Notes under the pieces: model-generated | What the model was told of the DNA's origin: nothing | The model's input: the letters and a program-made list of their open reading frames with translations, nothing else | Database searches by the model: none | Translations under genes and position numbers: made by a program | In this document: piece by piece, positions 1 to 8,377 of the stretch | Numbering within the stretch: the stretch's first letter is position 1 | Layout of the letters: each line of letters starts with the position of its first letter | From: Microbacterium sp. C5A9 | Lineage (GTDB): Bacteria; Actinomycetota; Actinomycetes; Actinomycetales; Microbacteriaceae | DNA: 64,000 nucleotides | NCBI RefSeq assembly: GCF_022627955.1 | Contig: NZ_JABXGD010000008.1 | Span: 186,001 to 250,000, forward strand | Direction: 5' to 3'

Positions 1-335
1 GCGTGCGCGCCGACTCCGGTGACGATGAGCTCCTTCTGCAGACCCGCGTACTGACGGAGGTGCGCGGGAATGGTGATGCGGTTCTGGCTGTCGGGCATCT
101 CCGCACTCGCTCCGGAGAGGAACAGGCGCATGAAGTCACGCGCCTGTTTGTTCGCGAGCGGCGCCTGACGGATCCGCTCGTGCATCGCCTCGAACTCGGC
201 CGTGCTGAAGACGTACAGGCAGCGTTCCTGCCCTCGTGTGACGACGATGCCGCCACCGAGGTCCTCGCGGAACTTCGCGGGGAGGATGACCCTGCCCTTG
301 TCGTCCAGCTTCGGAGAATGCGTTCCCAGCAACAT
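1..335 (-). CDS. mraZ: MraZ transcriptional regulator (partial, C-terminus beyond the window)
   Basis: This is the N-terminal 111 residues of MraZ, the AbrB-fold DNA-binding protein that controls the division and cell-wall (dcw) cluster. The start [15 protein letters not shown] is the family signature, and the second AbrB-like repeat begins around [15 protein letters not shown]. The ATG at 335 has a G-rich Shine-Dalgarno (GAGGGGG) about 10 bases upstream. The family is usually about 143 residues, so roughly 30 are missing off the left edge. Position next to the DUF3040 gene is the usual actinobacterial arrangement, with the rest of the dcw operon expected to the left. Regulation is probably autogenous through the box at 376-401. 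Confidence 0.95.
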   Translation of the reverse strand, partial: MLLGTHSPKLDDKGRVILPAKFREDLGGGIVVTRGQERCLYVFSTAEFEAMHERIRQAPLANKQARDFMRLFLSGASAEMPDSQNRITIPAHLRQYAGLQKELIVTGVGAH

Positions 336-375
336 CAGCCATCACCCCCTCTACGTCCGGCCAACTCGAGGTGCG

Positions 376-401
376 CCCCACTTTACTCCACTTTCCTCCA
401 C
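376..401 (-). promoter_or_regulatory. MraZ box (three half-sites)
   Basis: On the minus strand three half-sites GTGGAG, GTGGAG and GTGGGG follow each other at a 10-bp period, separated by GAAA and TAAA. Tandem TGG-containing repeats at one helical turn directly upstream of mraZ are the known form of the MraZ operator, bound by the oligomeric MraZ ring. The site lies about 40 bp upstream of the mraZ start. Confidence 0.8.
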
Positions 402-473
402 AAACCTACGGTCAATTGGCAGAAAAGCACCCCTGGGCGCCGAGAGCGCGCAGGGGAACCGCGAGATCACGCG

Positions 474-522
474 GTGGAGAGGAGTGGAGCGTCAGTGGAG
501 GGCGAGTGGAGGACGAGTGGAG
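474..522 (+). repeat. Five GTGGAG direct repeats, possible second MraZ array
   Basis: GTGGAG occurs at 474, 484, 495, 506 and 517 on the plus strand, so the spacing is 10, 11, 11 and 11 bp. The half-site is the same as in the MraZ box at 376-401 but points the other way. No gene starts to the right of it on the plus strand. Binding by MraZ is an inference from the matching half-site and spacing. Confidence 0.5.
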
Positions 523-577
523 CGAGTTGGGCCCTCTCGCCCGTCGAAGACGACGTGCGACGCATCCGAGAACGACG

Positions 578-608
578 AAGGCCCGGATGCTCAGAGCATC
601 CGGGCCTT
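578..608 (-). terminator. Rho-independent terminator after the DUF3040 gene
   Basis: A 15-bp perfect inverted repeat (AAGGCCCGGATGCTC and its complement) with a very small loop lies 23 bp beyond the stop of the DUF3040 gene. It separates that gene from the mraZ control region, so mraZ probably has its own promoter. Confidence 0.75.
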
Positions 609-630
609 CAGAAGAAGTAGTGGAGGAGGG

Positions 631-1002
631 TCAGTGACCGTCCTGCCGCCGATCCCATCGGTCGTTCATGCGATCCATGAAGGATGCGGAACTGTGCTGC
701 TTGGCGGCACGCTCGCGAGGAGCCGCCGAGACGGGCTTGCGCACGGGAGTCACCGCCAGCATGACGCCACCCAGCATCGCCGCGAACCCGACGACGCCCA
801 CCACGACACCCCAGACGTCACCGAGGACGACGCCCACGATCAGTCCGCCGACGCCGGCGAGGAGCAGAAGTGCTCCGTACACGAGATTTCGGTAGCTGAG
901 AGCTCGGTCGCCTGACGGCGCGCTCACGACATCGGCGTCGTTGTGCAGGAGATGGCGCTCCATCTCGTCGAGCAGACGCTGCTCCTGTTCGGAGAGTGGC
1001 AT
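631..1002 (-). CDS. DUF3040 family membrane protein
   Basis: A 123-residue protein beginning MPLSEQEQRLLDEMERHL, the hallmark of the actinobacterial DUF3040 family. It has two hydrophobic segments, roughly residues 41-58 and 62-86, and a basic C-terminal tail, so it is an inner-membrane protein of unknown role. The ATG at 1002 follows a strong GAGGGGGATGAA Shine-Dalgarno. It lies immediately before mraZ on the same strand, the same order as Rv2169c near Rv2166c in M. tuberculosis, which suggests a link to envelope or division functions. It is divergent from the polyprenyl synthase gene. Confidence 0.88.
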   Translation of the reverse strand: MPLSEQEQRLLDEMERHLLHNDADVVSAPSGDRALSYRNLVYGALLLLAGVGGLIVGVVLGDVWGVVVGVVGFAAMLGGVMLAVTPVRKPVSAAPRERAAKQHSSASFMDRMNDRWDRRQDGH

Positions 1003-1099
1003 TTCATCCCCCTCGGGTATCGTCCGTCCATTCTACGCGCGGTATGTCGCCTGAGGCTAGCTGTCGGAGCCCTGATTGGCTTTACGTATGCTGGGAGTC

Positions 1100-2188
1100 G
1101 TGCCGTCCCCCACACTCGTCCCCGACGCCGTCGCCGAACGCCTGCACTCCTTCCTCGAGAGGATGCGCGTCGAGTCCGCAGAGTACGGCCCTGATGCCTC
1201 CGCGCTGATCGACTCGGCCGCCGACACGCTGGTGGGCGGCAAGCGACTGCGGGCCCGCTTCTGCCATGCCGGATGGCAGGGCGTCGCCCGATTCGGCGAC
1301 CGCACGGCCGTCGAACCCTCCGCACTCTGGGACGTCTGCGCGTCGCTCGAGATCTTCCAGTCGGCGGCGCTGGTGCATGACGACCTCATCGACAACTCCG
1401 ACACGCGTCGAGGCCGGCCGGCCGCACATCGCGCTCTGGAACGATCGCACCGCGACTCCGGCTGGTGGGGTGACGCCGCGGCTTTCGGCCGCTCCTCGGC
1501 GATCCTGCTCGGAGACCTGCTCGTCGCCTGGAGCGACGACCTGTTCGAGGACGCCGTCGCCGCACTCCCCCATGCGCCGTCCGTCCGCCGTGAGTACGCC
1601 CGGATGCGACGCGACGTCACCGTGGGCCAGTTCCTGGACATCGCCGAGGAATCCGCGTGGAGCGTGAACGCCACGGACTCGCACGTCGAGCGCGCGCTCC
1701 GGGTCGTCTCGCTCAAGTCCGCCCGATACAGCATCGAGCAGCCGCTCGTGCTCGGAGCCGCGATCGCCGATGCCGACGAAGACCAGCTCCTCGCCCTGCG
1801 CCGGTTCGGCCACCCCGTCGGCATGGCGTTCCAGCTGCGCGATGACGTGCTCGGCGTCTTCGGAGACGCGTCCGTCACCGGCAAGCCCGCCGGCGACGAC
1901 CTGCGAGAGGGCAAGCGCACCGTGCTGGTCGCGCTCACGCGGCAGACGCTCGAGACCTCGACCCGGACTCTCTTCGACGAGATGCTCGGCGACCCGGAGC
2001 TCACCGCCGAACAGATCGCCTTCCTGCAGGCGACGATCTCGGCGTCGGGCGCCCTCGAGCGGGTGGAGACGATGATCTCGGACTACGCGGTGGAGGCCGA
2101 CCGCGCTCTCTCCGGGGCACGACTCGACAACGCCGCCGTGGGCGGCCTTCGGGATCTCGCCCGTGCAGCGACGGTGCGAACGGCCTGA
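1100..2188 (+). CDS. Polyprenyl diphosphate synthase
   Basis: A trans-prenyl elongating enzyme that condenses isopentenyl diphosphate with allylic diphosphates to make geranylgeranyl- or longer polyprenyl diphosphates. The first Asp-rich motif is DDLID followed by the RRG signature; the second region is FQLRDDVLGVFGD; GGKRLRAR is the usual N-terminal IPP-binding stretch. The reading frame is open from 1076. I chose GTG at 1100 because TATGCT at 1087-1092 is a good -10 that would put the transcript start at or next to it (leaderless); ATG at 1088 lies inside that -10. The product is 362 residues, normal for the family. Position matches idsA2 (Rv2173) in M. tuberculosis. Chain length cannot be told from sequence alone. 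Confidence 0.9.
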   Translation: MPSPTLVPDAVAERLHSFLERMRVESAEYGPDASALIDSAADTLVGGKRLRARFCHAGWQGVARFGDRTAVEPSALWDVCASLEIFQSAALVHDDLIDNSDTRRGRPAAHRALERSHRDSGWWGDAAAFGRSSAILLGDLLVAWSDDLFEDAVAALPHAPSVRREYARMRRDVTVGQFLDIAEESAWSVNATDSHVERALRVVSLKSARYSIEQPLVLGAAIADADEDQLLALRRFGHPVGMAFQLRDDVLGVFGDASVTGKPAGDDLREGKRTVLVALTRQTLETSTRTLFDEMLGDPELTAEQIAFLQATISASGALERVETMISDYAVEADRALSGARLDNAAVGGLRDLARAATVRTA

Positions 2189-2260
2189 ACCAGGCTCGCC
2201 GCGAGCGGCATCCCGCCCTGGGGCGCGCGGCCCGCTGCGTGAATCGCGGCCTGCGGCGTA

Positions 2261-2659
2261 TCAGGCGAGAGTGCGGGCGAGGCGACGGACCGCGCTCTTG
2301 TGCCCGGCGAGCAGCGCGGCGATCGGCGAGCGGCCGAGCGTCTCCTCGTCGGCGAGCAGCCAGTCGACGACCTCGTCGTCGCTGAACCCCGCGTCCTGGA
2401 GAACGATGATGGTGCCGCGCAGCGACGGCAGCGGGTGGCCGTCGACGATGAAGACGGACGGCACGGCGAACACCCCGGAACGGCGGGAGCCCACGAGGTA
2501 GTGCTCGTCGATGAGCCTGCGGACGCGACCGAGGGGTTCGTCCAGCACCTCGACGAGATCGGGCATCGTGAGCCACTCGGTGGGGGTCACTCCCGCGTCG
2601 CCGATCTGCTCGGCGGTCGACGGGTTCTCGGCGGGGTGATTCTCAGACTGCGCAGACAC
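2261..2659 (-). CDS. Rv2175c family DNA-binding protein
   Basis: A 132-residue protein that resembles Rv2175c of M. tuberculosis, a winged-helix-like DNA-binding protein. The core from about residue 27 (EWLTMPDLVEVLDEPLGRVRRLIDEH) is the helix-turn-helix part, and the C-terminal half (HPLPSLRGTIIVLQDAGFSDDEVVDWL) is the conserved family tail. In M. tuberculosis the neighbouring kinase PknL phosphorylates Rv2175c, and a PknL-like kinase is two genes away here at 4091. The N-terminal 25 residues are low complexity and contain several Ser/Thr that could be targets, as in the mycobacterial protein. Its DNA target is unknown. Confidence 0.88.
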   Translation of the reverse strand: MSAQSENHPAENPSTAEQIGDAGVTPTEWLTMPDLVEVLDEPLGRVRRLIDEHYLVGSRRSGVFAVPSVFIVDGHPLPSLRGTIIVLQDAGFSDDEVVDWLLADEETLGRSPIAALLAGHKSAVRRLARTLA

Positions 2660-2793
2660 CCTGCCACTATCTCACCTCTTGACGCTCACCGCATTTTCTT
2701 CACTCCTGCCACGTCCTTAACATGCGTCACTTCTGTTGACTTCCGTATACAGACGTGACAGCGTGGGCGGACGCCGACCAAGGGAGACCCACC

Positions 2794-4011
2794 TTGACAA
2801 CGCACACCGCCGCGCGTCGAACGCGCTACCTCCGGCTGGGAGTCCCCGCAGCGGTTCTCGGAACCCTCTCCGGAGCCCTGGCCGCAGCGCCGGCCCCGGC
2901 AGCCGCCGCCAGCACGCCCACGGTTCAGCGGCTCGACGCGCTTCCCACCCGCGTGGTCTCCACCGAGGCGGCTCCTGCGTCGTACACCGTGCAGCCCGGC
3001 GACAGCGTCTACACGATCGCCACCAGGTTCGCGCTCCGCACCGCCGACGTGCTCGCATGGAACGGCCTGAGCTGGAGGTCCGTCATCCACCCGGGTCAGA
3101 CGCTCGCCCTCACCGGAGCCTCGGCGCCCGCACCGGCTGCCACACCGGCACCGGTCGCTGCCGCCTCGCACACAGTCGTCTCCGGAGACACGGTGTTCGG
3201 AATCGCGCAGAAGTACGGCACGACGGTCGACAGCGTGCTCGCAGCCAACGGCCTCGACCGGTCGTCGGTGATCTACCCGGGTCAGACTCTCGCGGTCTCC
3301 GGCCCTGCGGCTTCTGCACCGGTCGCCCCACCGGCCCCCGCGCCGGTCGCCGCTCCGGCACCCGCAGCGACAGCGACCGGCGGAACGACGCACGCCGTCG
3401 CCGCAGGCGACACTCTCTTCGGCATCGCACAGAGGTACGGGACCACGACCGCGATCCTCCTCGCGCTCAACGGCCTGGGCCGCGACGCGATCATCTACCC
3501 GGGTCAGAGCATCCTCGTCGCCGCCGCTCCCGCTGGGCCCCCCGCTCCCGCCCCCGCCCCCGCTGCGGCGGAGCCCGCCGGTCCCCCGCCCCAGCTGTCC
3601 GCGGGCCTCGACGGGGAGCAGGCCGCCAACGCACGGTTGATCATCGCGGTGGGCCGGGACCTCGGCGTGTCGGATCGCGCGATAGCCATCGCGCTCGCGA
3701 CCGCGATGGTCGAGTCCAGCCTGCGCAATGTGAACTACGGCGACCGGGATTCGCTCGGCCTGTTCCAGCAGCGACCCAGCACCGGATGGGGCACGCCCGA
3801 GCAGGCCGTCGACGCCGACCGGAGCACGCGGGTGTTCTTCGGCGGCGCCGGAGATCCGAACGGACAGCGCACCCGAGGCCTGCTCGACATCGGCGGATGG
3901 CAGGACATGCCGTTCACCGACGCCGCGCAGGCCGTGCAGATCTCGGCGTATCCCGACCGCTACGGCCAGTGGGAGACCCAGGCGTATCAGTGGCTCGCTC
4001 AGCACGGGTGA
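2794..4011 (+). CDS. Secreted LysM-repeat protein with transglycosylase-like C-terminal domain
   Basis: A 405-residue exported protein. A basic n-region and hydrophobic stretch (RRTRYLRLGVPAAVLGTLSGALAAAP) form the signal peptide. Three LysM domains follow, each with a (T/A)VxxGD(S/T)(V/L) start and an NGL...(I)xPGQ end, joined by Pro/Ala linkers. The C-terminal 130 residues (AIAIALATAMVESSLRN, SLGLFQQRPSTGWG) look like a lysozyme/transglycosylase fold with the Glu of VESS as likely acid. TTG at 2794 is chosen as start because an AAGGGAG Shine-Dalgarno lies 7 bases before it; the frame is open from 2755. It probably binds and cuts or remodels peptidoglycan. It sits between the Rv2175c-like gene and the PASTA kinase. 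Confidence 0.85.
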   Translation: MTTHTAARRTRYLRLGVPAAVLGTLSGALAAAPAPAAAASTPTVQRLDALPTRVVSTEAAPASYTVQPGDSVYTIATRFALRTADVLAWNGLSWRSVIHPGQTLALTGASAPAPAATPAPVAAASHTVVSGDTVFGIAQKYGTTVDSVLAANGLDRSSVIYPGQTLAVSGPAASAPVAPPAPAPVAAPAPAATATGGTTHAVAAGDTLFGIAQRYGTTTAILLALNGLGRDAIIYPGQSILVAAAPAGPPAPAPAPAAAEPAGPPPQLSAGLDGEQAANARLIIAVGRDLGVSDRAIAIALATAMVESSLRNVNYGDRDSLGLFQQRPSTGWGTPEQAVDADRSTRVFFGGAGDPNGQRTRGLLDIGGWQDMPFTDAAQAVQISAYPDRYGQWETQAYQWLAQHG

Positions 4012-4090
4012 CCCGCTTCCGGGTAAACGTGCAGGGTCGAGGGGCGAGCCGTTCCCGGTGCTTTCAGGCAGTCATCAATAGAATCTTGAC

Positions 4091-6040
4091 GTGACGACCA
4101 ATCAGCAGGCCGACCCCCTCATCGGGCGGCTCGTCGACGGTCGGTACCGGGTCCGCGCCCGCATCGCACGCGGAGGGATGGCCACGGTCTACGTGGCGAC
4201 CGACCTCCGCCTCGAGCGGCGCATCGCGCTCAAGGTGATGCACGCGCACCTCAGCGACGATTCGGCGTTCCAGAGCAGGTTCATCCAGGAGGCTCGAGCA
4301 GCCGCGCGCCTGGCGGACCCGCACGTCGTCAACGTCTTCGACCAGGGCCAGGACGGCGAGCTGGCCTACCTGGTCATGGAGTACCTGCCCGGGATCACGC
4401 TGCGCGAGCTCCTGCGCGAGCAGAAGCGGCTCACCGTGCCGCAGACGATCACGATCATGGACGCCGTGCTCGCCGGGCTCTCGGCCGCGCACCGCGCAGG
4501 GATCGTCCATCGGGATGTGAAGCCCGAGAACGTGCTGCTCGCCGAAGACGGCCGCATCAAGATCGGCGACTTCGGTCTCGCCCGCGCGACGACGGCGAAC
4601 ACCGCGACCGGGCAGCAGCTGCTCGGCACCATCGCCTATCTCGCTCCCGAGCTCGTCACGCGAGGAACGGCGGATGCGCGCAGCGACATCTACGCTCTCG
4701 GCATCATGCTCTACGAGATGCTCGTCGGCGAGCAGCCCTACAAGGGCGAGCAGCCGATGCAGATCGCCTTCCAGCACGCGACCGAGTCGGTCCCCCGCCC
4801 CAGCGTCCGCAACCCGGGAGTCCCCGAGCAGCTCGACGAGCTCGTGCTCTGGGCGACCGAGAAGTCCCCCGACGAGCGTCCGGACGACGCCCAGCAGATG
4901 CTCGAGCGGCTGCGCGAGATCGAGCGCGGTCTCGGGATCGCCCCCGCGGTCGCCGCTGCCACGGCGTCTCAGCGCGCGCAGTCCGATTCGGCCGACCTCA
5001 CGAAGGTCATGCCGAACACGATGGTGCTGCCGAGCTCGTCCGAGGCGCCCGCCTCAGAGACGGTCGACAACGCGACGCTGCTCCGGCGACGGTCCGCGAA
5101 ACGGCGTGCTCGCGGAGCCTTCCTGCTGACTCTCGTTCTCCTGCTGGCCATGGTCGCCGGCGGAGTCGGCTGGTGGTTCGGCTCCGGACCGGGATCGCTG
5201 ATCGCTGTGCCGGGGGTCGCCGGACAGACCTACGACGAAGCGGCCGCCGCGCTGACCGCCGAAGGCTTCGTGCCCGTGCGGGGCGAGGAGAACTCCATCG
5301 ACGTCGCACGCGACGTGACGATCCGAACCGATCCCGACGAGGGTGCCCGACTCGACAAGGGCACCGAGATCACGGTGTTCGTCTCGGTCGGCCCGGCGTC
5401 ACACGCCGTCGAGGCGCTGAACGGCAAGACGGAGCAGGAGGCGAGGGACTATCTCGCCGACATCGAGGTCAACGTGGCGGAGACTCCGCTGATCCTCTTC
5501 TCCGATGCCGAGGCCGGACGTGTGATCAACGCGTTCGTGACGCCTCGCGACGGCGCGGAGGTCTACGGGTGCGGCGACGGCTGCGAGCTGCTCGAAGACG
5601 ACTCCGTCGAGCTCTACGTGTCGGCCGGCGCCTTCCCCGACGTCTCGGGGATGTCGGTCGATGAGGCCACGCGCACCCTCGCCGACAAGCAGGTCACCGT
5701 GTCCGGCGAGATCGACTACCGCTTCAGCGACGATGTCGCCAAGGACATCGTGATGGGCGTGCAGGATCGCGCCGAAGAGGGCAACCGCCGCCCGGGAGAC
5801 ACCGTGACGCTCATCGTGTCCAAGGGACCGGAGCTGTTCCCCGTGCCGGACGTCAAGGGCATGACCAGGGACGAGGCTGCCCAGGAGATCCGCGATGCCG
5901 GGTTCACCCCGACGTGGAACGGGATCTGGAACGCCTTCCCGAACGACTTCACAGAGGTGAGCGGTTCGGACCCGGGAAGTGGATCTCAACGCGCCAAGGG
6001 CACGGAGATCACGCTGCAGATCCGGAGCAGCGCCTTCTGA
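4091..6040 (+). CDS. pknL: PASTA-domain serine/threonine protein kinase, PknL-like
   Basis: A 649-residue transmembrane Hanks-type kinase. The kinase domain (about 10-275) has the Gly-rich loop RIARGGMATVY, Lys48 in ALKVM, the catalytic loop HRDVKPEN (Asp142) and DFG (Asp160). One transmembrane helix lies at about 342-363, followed by four extracellular PASTA repeats to the C-terminus, which in other kinases of this class bind muropeptides or lipid II. GTG at 4091 lies 6 bases after a TAGAAT -10 (4079-4084) and has no Shine-Dalgarno, so it is probably leaderless. Gene order (polyprenyl synthase, Rv2175c-like, kinase, DAHP synthase) matches pknL of M. tuberculosis, although mycobacterial PknL itself lacks PASTA repeats; the symbol rests on synteny. 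Confidence 0.92.
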   Translation: MTTNQQADPLIGRLVDGRYRVRARIARGGMATVYVATDLRLERRIALKVMHAHLSDDSAFQSRFIQEARAAARLADPHVVNVFDQGQDGELAYLVMEYLPGITLRELLREQKRLTVPQTITIMDAVLAGLSAAHRAGIVHRDVKPENVLLAEDGRIKIGDFGLARATTANTATGQQLLGTIAYLAPELVTRGTADARSDIYALGIMLYEMLVGEQPYKGEQPMQIAFQHATESVPRPSVRNPGVPEQLDELVLWATEKSPDERPDDAQQMLERLREIERGLGIAPAVAAATASQRAQSDSADLTKVMPNTMVLPSSSEAPASETVDNATLLRRRSAKRRARGAFLLTLVLLLAMVAGGVGWWFGSGPGSLIAVPGVAGQTYDEAAAALTAEGFVPVRGEENSIDVARDVTIRTDPDEGARLDKGTEITVFVSVGPASHAVEALNGKTEQEARDYLADIEVNVAETPLILFSDAEAGRVINAFVTPRDGAEVYGCGDGCELLEDDSVELYVSAGAFPDVSGMSVDEATRTLADKQVTVSGEIDYRFSDDVAKDIVMGVQDRAEEGNRRPGDTVTLIVSKGPELFPVPDVKGMTRDEAAQEIRDAGFTPTWNGIWNAFPNDFTEVSGSDPGSGSQRAKGTEITLQIRSSAF

Positions 6041-6092
6041 CCCGTGTCCGTCGAGCCGACAGCCCGGCCGGCGACGGACCACCGTAGACGAC

Positions 6093-6125
6093 AGAGCCGC
6101 CCTCCCCAATCGGGAAGGGCGGCTC
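6093..6125. terminator. Bidirectional terminator between the kinase and DAHP synthase
   Basis: An 11-bp GC-rich inverted repeat (AGAGCCGCCCT) lies between two converging genes, 52 bp after the kinase stop and 25 bp after the DAHP synthase stop. It ends with CTTCT on the plus strand. It can serve both transcripts. Confidence 0.8.
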
Positions 6126-6149
6126 TTCTGTGTCGTCAGCGAGCGACGG

Positions 6150-7490
6150 TCAGCGCTTCTCGAGCTCCTCGGCCACGAGGAACGCCAGTTCGAGCGACTG
6201 CATGTGGTTCAGACGCGGGTCGCACAGGCTCTCGTAGCGGGTGGCGAGTGCGGCTTCGTCGATGTGCTCGGAACCGCCGAGGCACTCCGTGACGTCGTCT
6301 CCTGTGAGCTCGACGTGGATGCCGCCGGGGAAGGTGCCCGCCGCGCGGTGCGCCTCGAAGAAGCCCCGGACCTCGTCGACCACGTCGTCGAAGCGACGGG
6401 TCTTGTATCCGGTCGGCGTCGTGATCCCGTTTCCGTGCATCGGGTCGGTGACCCAGAGCGGCTGCGCACCCGAGTCGCGCACGGCCTCGAGCAGCGGCGG
6501 GAGCGCGTCGCGGATCTTGCCCGCGCCCATGCGGGTGATGAACGTCAGACGTCCGGGCTCGCGGTTCGGGTCGAGCTTGTCGATCAGTTCGAGCGCCGTC
6601 TCCGGAGTCGTGGTGGGCCCGAGCTTGACGCCGATCGGGTTGCGGATCTTCGAGAAGTAGTCGACGTGGGCGCCGTCGAGCTCGCGGGTGCGCTCACCGA
6701 TCCACAGGAAGTGCGCCGAGGTGTTGAACGGCGTGTCGGTGCGCGAGTCGATACGGGTCATCGGGCGCTCGTAGTCCATCAGCAGGCCCTCGTGCCCGGT
6801 GAAGAACTCGACGCGCTTGAGTTCGTCGAAGTCGGCGCCGGCCGCCTCCATGAACTTGATCGCGCGGTCGATCTCGGCGGCCATGCGCTCGTAGCGCTGG
6901 TTCGCCGGGTTCTGCGCGAAGCCCTTGTTCCAGGAGTGCACTTCGCGGAGATCGGCGAAGCCTCCCTGCGTGAACGCCCGGATGAGGTTCAGCGTCGAGG
7001 CAGCCGTGTGGTACCCCTGCAGGAGGCGACCGGGATCGGCGCGGCGCGAGCCCTCGGTGAAGTCGTAGCCGTTCACGATGTCGCCGCGGTACGCCGGCAG
7101 CGTGACGTCGCCGCGCGTCTCGGTGTCGCTCGATCGCGGCTTCGCGAACTGCCCGGCCATACGGCCCATCTTCACGATGGGCATCGAGGCGCCATAGGTC
7201 AGCACGACCGCCATCTGCAGGACGGTCTTGATCCGGTTGCGGATCTGGTCGGCGGTGGCGCCGGCGAACGTCTCGGCGCAGTCGCCACCCTGAAGCAGGA
7301 AGGCCTGCCCGGATGCCGCGCGCGCCAGGCGATCGCGGAGGTTGTCGACCTCGCCGGCGAACACCAGGGGCGGGAGCGCTGCGATCTGCGCGGAGACCTC
7401 GGCGACGCGCTCGGCGTCGCCCCACTGAGGCTGCTGCTTGATCGGGAGCGAGCGCCACGCGTCAAGCGCGTCGATGTGGTGCTGGAGCAT
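6150..7490 (-). CDS. aroG: Class II 3-deoxy-7-phosphoheptulonate synthase
   Basis: A 446-residue type II DAHP synthase, the first step of the shikimate pathway: phosphoenolpyruvate plus erythrose 4-phosphate to DAHP. Diagnostic stretches are QGGDCAETF (metal-binding Cys), KMGRMAGQFAKPRS (substrate-binding Arg/Lys), EGSRRADPGRLLQGYHTAAST, THVE-type end region HVELTGDDVTECLGG, and the R(Y)ESLCDPRLN tail. Length is normal. The ATG at 7490 is 6 bases after TAGGCT on the minus strand, a likely leaderless start. Synteny equals aroG (Rv2178c). Feedback regulation by aromatic amino acids is known in the mycobacterial enzyme but cannot be judged here. Confidence 0.96.
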   Translation of the reverse strand: MLQHHIDALDAWRSLPIKQQPQWGDAERVAEVSAQIAALPPLVFAGEVDNLRDRLARAASGQAFLLQGGDCAETFAGATADQIRNRIKTVLQMAVVLTYGASMPIVKMGRMAGQFAKPRSSDTETRGDVTLPAYRGDIVNGYDFTEGSRRADPGRLLQGYHTAASTLNLIRAFTQGGFADLREVHSWNKGFAQNPANQRYERMAAEIDRAIKFMEAAGADFDELKRVEFFTGHEGLLMDYERPMTRIDSRTDTPFNTSAHFLWIGERTRELDGAHVDYFSKIRNPIGVKLGPTTTPETALELIDKLDPNREPGRLTFITRMGAGKIRDALPPLLEAVRDSGAQPLWVTDPMHGNGITTPTGYKTRRFDDVVDEVRGFFEAHRAAGTFPGGIHVELTGDDVTECLGGSEHIDEAALATRYESLCDPRLNHMQSLELAFLVAEELEKR

Positions 7491-7527
7491 GACTCCAGCC
7501 TAGTGCTCGCGGATCGCGCGGGACGCC

Positions 7528-8310
7528 CTACGGACGCCGTGTGACGCGCGACGGAAGGCGGTCCTTGACGGTCGACGCGTAGACGTCGTCGTACTGCTGC
7601 TCCCCGAGTCGCTGCAGCGCGACCATGATCTCGTCGGTGACGGATCGGAGGATGTAGCGGTCGTTCTCCATACCCGCGTATCGAGAGAAGTCGAGTGGCT
7701 CTCCGATGACGATCCCCACGCGCACCACGCGCGGAAGACGCTGACCGATCGGCATCGCCGTGTCGGTGTCGACCATGATCACCGGGATGACCGGGACCTT
7801 GGCCTCGAGCGCCATCCGTGCGAGTCCCGTGCGTCCGCGGTACAGCTTGCCGTCGGGACTGCGTGTGCCCTCGGGGTAGATGCCGAGCAGGTCGCCTCGC
7901 CCGAGAACCTGCAGCCCGGTGTTGAGCGACGCCTCGGACGCCTTTCCGCCCGACCGATCGATCGGGATCTGCCCCGTCGCCTTCATGAAGAACTTCGTCG
8001 CCCAGCCTTTGATGCCGCGCCCGGTGAAGTAGTCGCTCTTGGCGAGGAAGGACATCGACCGATCGATCATCAGCGGGAGGAAGATCGAGTCGGCGAACGA
8101 CAGATGGTTGCTGGCGAGGATCGCCGCGCCGCTCGCGGGCACGTTCGCTCGCCCCACGACCCAGGGACGGAAGATCGCCTTGACCACGGGGCCGATCACG
8201 ACGTACTTCATCAGCCAGTAGAACATCGAGGTGAAGTCTATCGCCGCCATCGGCATCCGCCAGCGCCGCTCGGGCAACCCCTCCGGAGCGCGACTGAGTT
8301 TCATCTTCAT
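7528..8310 (-). CDS. 1-acyl-sn-glycerol-3-phosphate acyltransferase (PlsC family)
   Basis: A 260-residue acyltransferase that transfers an acyl chain to lysophosphatidic acid or a related lipid at the membrane. The catalytic NHxxxxD block is NHLSFAD (about residue 88) and the glycerophosphate-binding block is YPEGTRSPDG. A hydrophobic stretch FYWLMKYVVIGPVVKAIF near residue 35 anchors it in the membrane. It is upstream of and co-oriented with DAHP synthase, as Rv2182c is in M. tuberculosis. Start is uncertain: ATG 8310 gives the full length, and ATG 8256 or 8250 would give a protein beginning at MPMAAIDF. Confidence 0.88.
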   Translation of the reverse strand: MKMKLSRAPEGLPERRWRMPMAAIDFTSMFYWLMKYVVIGPVVKAIFRPWVVGRANVPASGAAILASNHLSFADSIFLPLMIDRSMSFLAKSDYFTGRGIKGWATKFFMKATGQIPIDRSGGKASEASLNTGLQVLGRGDLLGIYPEGTRSPDGKLYRGRTGLARMALEAKVPVIPVIMVDTDTAMPIGQRLPRVVRVGIVIGEPLDFSRYAGMENDRYILRSVTDEIMVALQRLGEQQYDDVYASTVKDRLPSRVTRRP

Positions 8311-8336
8311 TGCGACCCGGTGTCATGCCCTAGACT
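8310..8336 (+). promoter_or_regulatory. Candidate promoter of the acyl-CoA ligase gene
   Basis: TTGCGA at 8310-8315 and TAGACT at 8331-8336 are separated by 15 bp, slightly short of ideal. The transcript would start near 8343 and carry a leader of about 35 bases with a GAAGGAG Shine-Dalgarno. It overlaps the start of the divergent acyltransferase gene. Confidence 0.4.
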
Positions 8337-8377
8337 CGTGTCCAACCCAGTGCCCGACCGGTACCGAAGGAGCTGCC

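Noticed and set aside
2737-2751. TTGACT and TATACA upstream of the LysM gene as a promoter
   Set aside because: Only 3 bases lie between them, far too close to serve as -35 and -10.
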